From positions 1-8,250 of the forward strand of contig CAKUYY010000060.1 of the NCBI GenBank assembly GCA_934717555.1: a stretch of DNA of 8,250 nucleotides, written 5' to 3'. Positions 5,977-8,250 of this stretch are shown piece after piece. This stretch comes from an uncultured Clostridium sp. GTDB lineage: Bacteria; Bacillota; Clostridia; Oscillospirales; Acutalibacteraceae. Made by a program: the position numbers and the translations under genes. Every line of letters begins with the position of its first letter. Positions within the stretch are counted from its first letter, which is position 1. The notes beneath the pieces were generated by a model. The model was given only the letters and a program-made list of their open reading frames with translations, made no database searches and was not told the DNA's origin.

Positions 5977-7188
5977 ATGGCTGATAAAATCAAGATGACC
6001 ACTCCCCTAGTGGAGATGGACGGAGATGAAATGACCCGCATCATCTGGAAGATGATTAAGGATATCCTGCTTACTCCTTATATTGACCTGAAAACAGAGT
6101 ATTATGATTTGGGCCTCCAACATCGCGACGATACCAACGATCAGGTAACTTTTGATTCCGCCAACGCTACCAAAAAATACGGCGTTGCTGTCAAATGTGC
6201 TACCATCACCCCCAACGCGGACCGCGTCAAGGAATATAACCTGAAGGAAATGTGGAAATCCCCCAACGGCACCATCCGTGCTATTTTGGATGGTACCGTG
6301 TTCCGCACCCCTATTGTGGTAAAAGGAATCACCCCTTTTATTTCCACATGGAAAAAGCCCATTACCATTGCCCGTCATGCTTATGGCGACGTTTATAAAA
6401 ATACGGAAATGCAGGTTTCCGCTGGCAGCAAAGCGGAACTGGTTGTGACCGATGCACAGGGTAAAGAAACCCGTTCTTTGATTCACGATTTTTCTGGCGA
6501 TGGTATTGTGCAGGGATTGCACAATACAGATGCTTCTATCTCCAGCTTTGCCCGTGCTTGCTTTAACTACGCACTGGATTTGAAACAGGATCTATGGTTT
6601 GCCACCAAAGATACCATTTCTAAAAAGTACGATCATCGGTTTAAGGATATCTTCCGTGAAATTTATGATGCGGAATATAAAGAAAAGTTTGAAGCTGCGG
6701 GTATCGAATATTTCTATACCTTGATTGACGACGCGGTAGCCCGTGTGATCCGTTCCGAGGGCGGATATATCTGGGCCTGTAAAAATTACGACGGCGATGT
6801 GATGTCCGATATGGTAGCTACTGCCTTCGGCAGTTTGGCCATGATGACTTCCGTCCTGGTTTCTCCAGATGGCACCTACGAATATGAAGCCGCCCATGGA
6901 ACCGTTCAGCGCCATTATTATAAACATCTCAAGGGAGAAAAAACTTCTACCAATTCCATGGCTACCCTATTCGCCTGGACTGGGGCCTTGCGCAAAAGAG
7001 GCGAACTGGATCAGATTCCGGAACTGGTAACCTTTGCAGATAAATTAGAGCAAGCCTCTATTCAAACCATTGAGGATGGTGTGATGACCGGTGACCTGTA
7101 TCTGCTTTCCACTTTAGAAAATAAGACAAAAGTAGATACAGAGACATTCCTGCACGAGATCAATAACCGTCTGGTCAAATTGCTATAA
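5977..7188 (+). CDS. icd: NADP-dependent isocitrate dehydrogenase (eukaryotic-like dimeric type)
   Basis: It oxidatively decarboxylates isocitrate to 2-oxoglutarate and makes NADPH. The 403-residue protein aligns throughout with the human IDH1/IDH2-type family rather than the E. coli Icd type. Visible motifs are GDEMTRIIW (16-24), MWKSPNGTIR (92-101), RHAYGD with Arg133 equivalent to IDH1 Arg132, Tyr140, Lys211, the metal-binding LIDD and NYDGDVMSD (270-278, Asp274 and Asp278), and EAAHGTVQRHY (304-314). Arg312-His313 in the last motif match the NADP 2'-phosphate contacts of IDH1. The ATG at 5977 has GGAGG seven bases upstream. An upstream in-frame ATG at 5938 would add 13 residues but lies inside the intercistronic hairpin. 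It is co-directional with aconitase 62 bases upstream and is followed by a terminator. This is the likely route to glutamate precursors and NADPH. Confidence 0.96.
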   Translation: MADKIKMTTPLVEMDGDEMTRIIWKMIKDILLTPYIDLKTEYYDLGLQHRDDTNDQVTFDSANATKKYGVAVKCATITPNADRVKEYNLKEMWKSPNGTIRAILDGTVFRTPIVVKGITPFISTWKKPITIARHAYGDVYKNTEMQVSAGSKAELVVTDAQGKETRSLIHDFSGDGIVQGLHNTDASISSFARACFNYALDLKQDLWFATKDTISKKYDHRFKDIFREIYDAEYKEKFEAAGIEYFYTLIDDAVARVIRSEGGYIWACKNYDGDVMSDMVATAFGSLAMMTSVLVSPDGTYEYEAAHGTVQRHYYKHLKGEKTSTNSMATLFAWTGALRKRGELDQIPELVTFADKLEQASIQTIEDGVMTGDLYLLSTLENKTKVDTETFLHEINNRLVKLL

Positions 7189-7208
7189 GTCATTGTCGGA
7201 TTTTTCCG

Positions 7209-7245
7209 CGACACGTTGCCGTTCAATTGGCAACGTGTCGTTTTC
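7209..7245 (+). terminator. intrinsic terminator after isocitrate dehydrogenase
   Basis: A perfect 12-bp stem CGACACGTTGCC (7209-7220) / GGCAACGTGTCG (7229-7240) has an 8-base loop and is followed by TTTTC. It lies 20 bases past the stop codon and should end the aconitase-isocitrate dehydrogenase transcript. The short T-run may allow some read-through into rex. Confidence 0.85.
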
Positions 7246-7298
7246 TCCAAGGGGTTAGAACTACCTAATTGGCATATCAGAGAGGGGGTAAGCCTACC

Positions 7299-7952
7299 AT
7301 GCCAAAACGTGATAATATCTCTATGTCTGTCATCCGCAGGCTTCCCAGATACTACCGTTTCTTATCCGACTTAATGAGAAATCATGTATCCCGTATTTCT
7401 TCCAGGGAGCTTTCCGATAAGATGGGGCTGACCGCTTCTCAAATCCGGCAGGACCTCAACTGTTTCGGGGGATTTGGCCAGCAGGGATATGGATATATGG
7501 TGGAACAGCTTCAGCGGGAAATCGGCAATATTTTGGGGCTCTCTCAAGATCATCCCTGCATTCTTATTGGGGCAGGTAATTTGGGGAGGGCTGTGGCTAC
7601 CCATATGTCCTTTGAGGCTCGGGGTTTTTCCCTTATCGGTATTTTCGATCAAAATGAAAAATTAATCGGTACCAGTATCCGGGGAATCCCTGTACAGGAT
7701 ATCCAAGCGTTAGAGGCTTTCAGTAAAAAAAATAATCCTAATATGGCGATACTTTGCGTGCCAAAAGATTCCGTCGCCACATTGGCGGATCGCCTCTATT
7801 CTTTAGGAATCCGAAATTACTGGAATTTCAGCCATTACGATCTGGCTATTAAATTTCCAGATGTCATTGTGGAAAATGTTCATCTAAGCGATAGCCTTAT
7901 GACCTTATGTTACCGTATTTCCGAACATAATTTAGAAAAGGAATCCCCGTAA
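7299..7952 (+). CDS. rex: redox-sensing transcriptional repressor Rex
   Basis: Rex is a homodimeric repressor that leaves DNA when NADH rises relative to NAD+, and it typically controls fermentation and respiration genes. The 217-residue product has an N-terminal winged helix (about 9-66) with RRLPRYYRFL, SSRELSDKMGLTASQIRQDL and the family wing CFGGFGQQGYGY. A Rossmann NADH-binding domain (about 85-180) has GAGNLG (91-96) and IGIFDQN with Asp117. A C-terminal swapped helix (about 195-212) follows. The length is typical (about 205-220). The ATG at 7299 has AGAGGGGG ten bases upstream. The longer reading from TTG at 7269 would place that ribosome site inside the coding region, so it is rejected. 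The gene lies downstream of the aconitase operon beyond its terminator. I see no convincing promoter in 7246-7298, so rex may use a weak promoter or read-through. Confidence 0.96.
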   Translation: MPKRDNISMSVIRRLPRYYRFLSDLMRNHVSRISSRELSDKMGLTASQIRQDLNCFGGFGQQGYGYMVEQLQREIGNILGLSQDHPCILIGAGNLGRAVATHMSFEARGFSLIGIFDQNEKLIGTSIRGIPVQDIQALEAFSKKNNPNMAILCVPKDSVATLADRLYSLGIRNYWNFSHYDLAIKFPDVIVENVHLSDSLMTLCYRISEHNLEKESP

Positions 7953-7969
7953 TCTTTCCTTTTGAAAAG

Positions 7970-8024
7970 AAAAGCTGTTGTTATTCCTCTGTTCAGATAC
8001 AGAGAGAATAACAACAGCTTTTTT
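7970..8024. terminator. bidirectional terminator between rex and spoIVA
   Basis: AAAAGCTGTTGTTATTC (7970-7986) pairs perfectly with GAATAACAACAGCTTTT (8006-8022). Inside, CTCTGT (7987-7992) pairs with ACAGAG (7999-8004), with one bulged A and a 6-base loop. Six T (8019-8024) follow on the plus strand, and the A-rich 7965-7973 gives a T-rich tract on the minus strand. It therefore serves both converging genes. The spoIVA stop codon abuts the stem. Confidence 0.92.
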
Positions 8025-8250
8025 ATAGGATAATACAGATCAGTCCGTTACAGCCTTCATTAATAATCCGCTCTATTGTTTCTTTGACTTTATTGCGAGC
8101 GTCCTCTGGCATCCGATACAACTTATTATGCAATCCTTCATTGACCAATTCATGAAGGGACTTGCCGAAAATATTGGATTCCCAGATCTGGGCGGGATTC
8201 TCTTCAAATTCTGTCAGTAAATAGTGAACCAATTCCTCAGACTGCTGTTC
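8023..8250 (-). CDS. spoIVA: SpoIVA, stage IV sporulation protein A (C-terminal fragment, cut by window edge)
   Basis: SpoIVA is the ATPase that polymerises on the forespore surface as the basement layer of the spore coat and is needed for cortex formation. Only the last 75 codons are present, and the frame is open to the right edge, so the gene continues beyond 8250. A TTG at 8230-8232 is simply an internal codon. The visible part carries the strongly conserved C-terminal signature: FEENPAQIWESNIFGKSL, then VNEGLHNKLYRMPEDAR, and the ending ERIINEGCNGLICIIL. Full-length relatives are about 490 residues. The C-terminal region is the part known to engage the SpoVM anchor. The gene converges on rex, and its TAA touches the shared terminator. 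It shows the organism comes from a spore-forming lineage. Confidence 0.93.
   Translation of the reverse strand, partial: EQQSEELVHYLLTEFEENPAQIWESNIFGKSLHELVNEGLHNKLYRMPEDARNKVKETIERIINEGCNGLICIIL

Noticed and set aside
6007..6522. Minus-strand 171-codon frame inside isocitrate dehydrogenase
   Set aside because: It is a shadow frame opposite conserved coding sequence, with no independent evidence.
7978..8014. TTGTTAT...ATAACAA near the rex end as a Rex operator
   Set aside because: The half-sites are separated by far more than the 4-base Rex spacing and are arms of the bidirectional terminator stem.

Overview
The window looks like chromosomal DNA from an endospore-forming, largely anaerobic Firmicute (class Clostridia). 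The evidence is a SpoIIIE/FtsK translocase beside a TepA-type ClpP-like protease, the C-terminal end of the spore-coat ATPase SpoIVA, and a Rex redox repressor. Strong sigma-A-type promoters (TTGACA and TATAAT-like) and AG-rich Shine-Dalgarno sites fit this. A gut Oscillospirales-like lineage is plausible from the mid-range base composition and gene style, but that is inference. I see no mobile element, CRISPR array, tRNA or rRNA.

Layout: on the minus strand, reading leftward from a strong promoter near 3660-3686, lie tepA (2779-3600) and ftsK/spoIIIE (15-2654). On the plus strand, reading rightward from a promoter at 3733-3761, lie aconitase (3980-5914) and an NADP-dependent isocitrate dehydrogenase of the eukaryotic-like type (5977-7188), followed by an intrinsic terminator (7209-7245). 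rex (7299-7952) comes next on the plus strand. It converges on spoIVA (minus strand, cut by the right edge), and the two share a long bidirectional terminator hairpin (7970-8024).

The aconitase/isocitrate dehydrogenase pair forms the oxidative arm of a TCA cycle, taking citrate to 2-oxoglutarate with NADPH formation and probably feeding glutamate synthesis. Citrate synthase is not in the window. Rex reads the NADH/NAD+ ratio. A sequence resembling a Rex operator (12 of 14 positions of TTGTGAA-N4-TTCACAA) overlaps the -35 box of the aconitase promoter, which suggests that redox state controls this branch.

The least ordinary part is the 340-base divergent intergenic region between tepA and aconitase. 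It holds both promoters, a dyad spanning the tepA promoter, a hairpin around the tepA ribosome binding site, and an aconitase leader of about 210 bases with several hairpins, two possible mini-ORFs, an unused Shine-Dalgarno-like site and a TTG start codon. The genes themselves are ordinary and intact. I do not see a new multi-gene system; any novelty lies in the regulation of this region.
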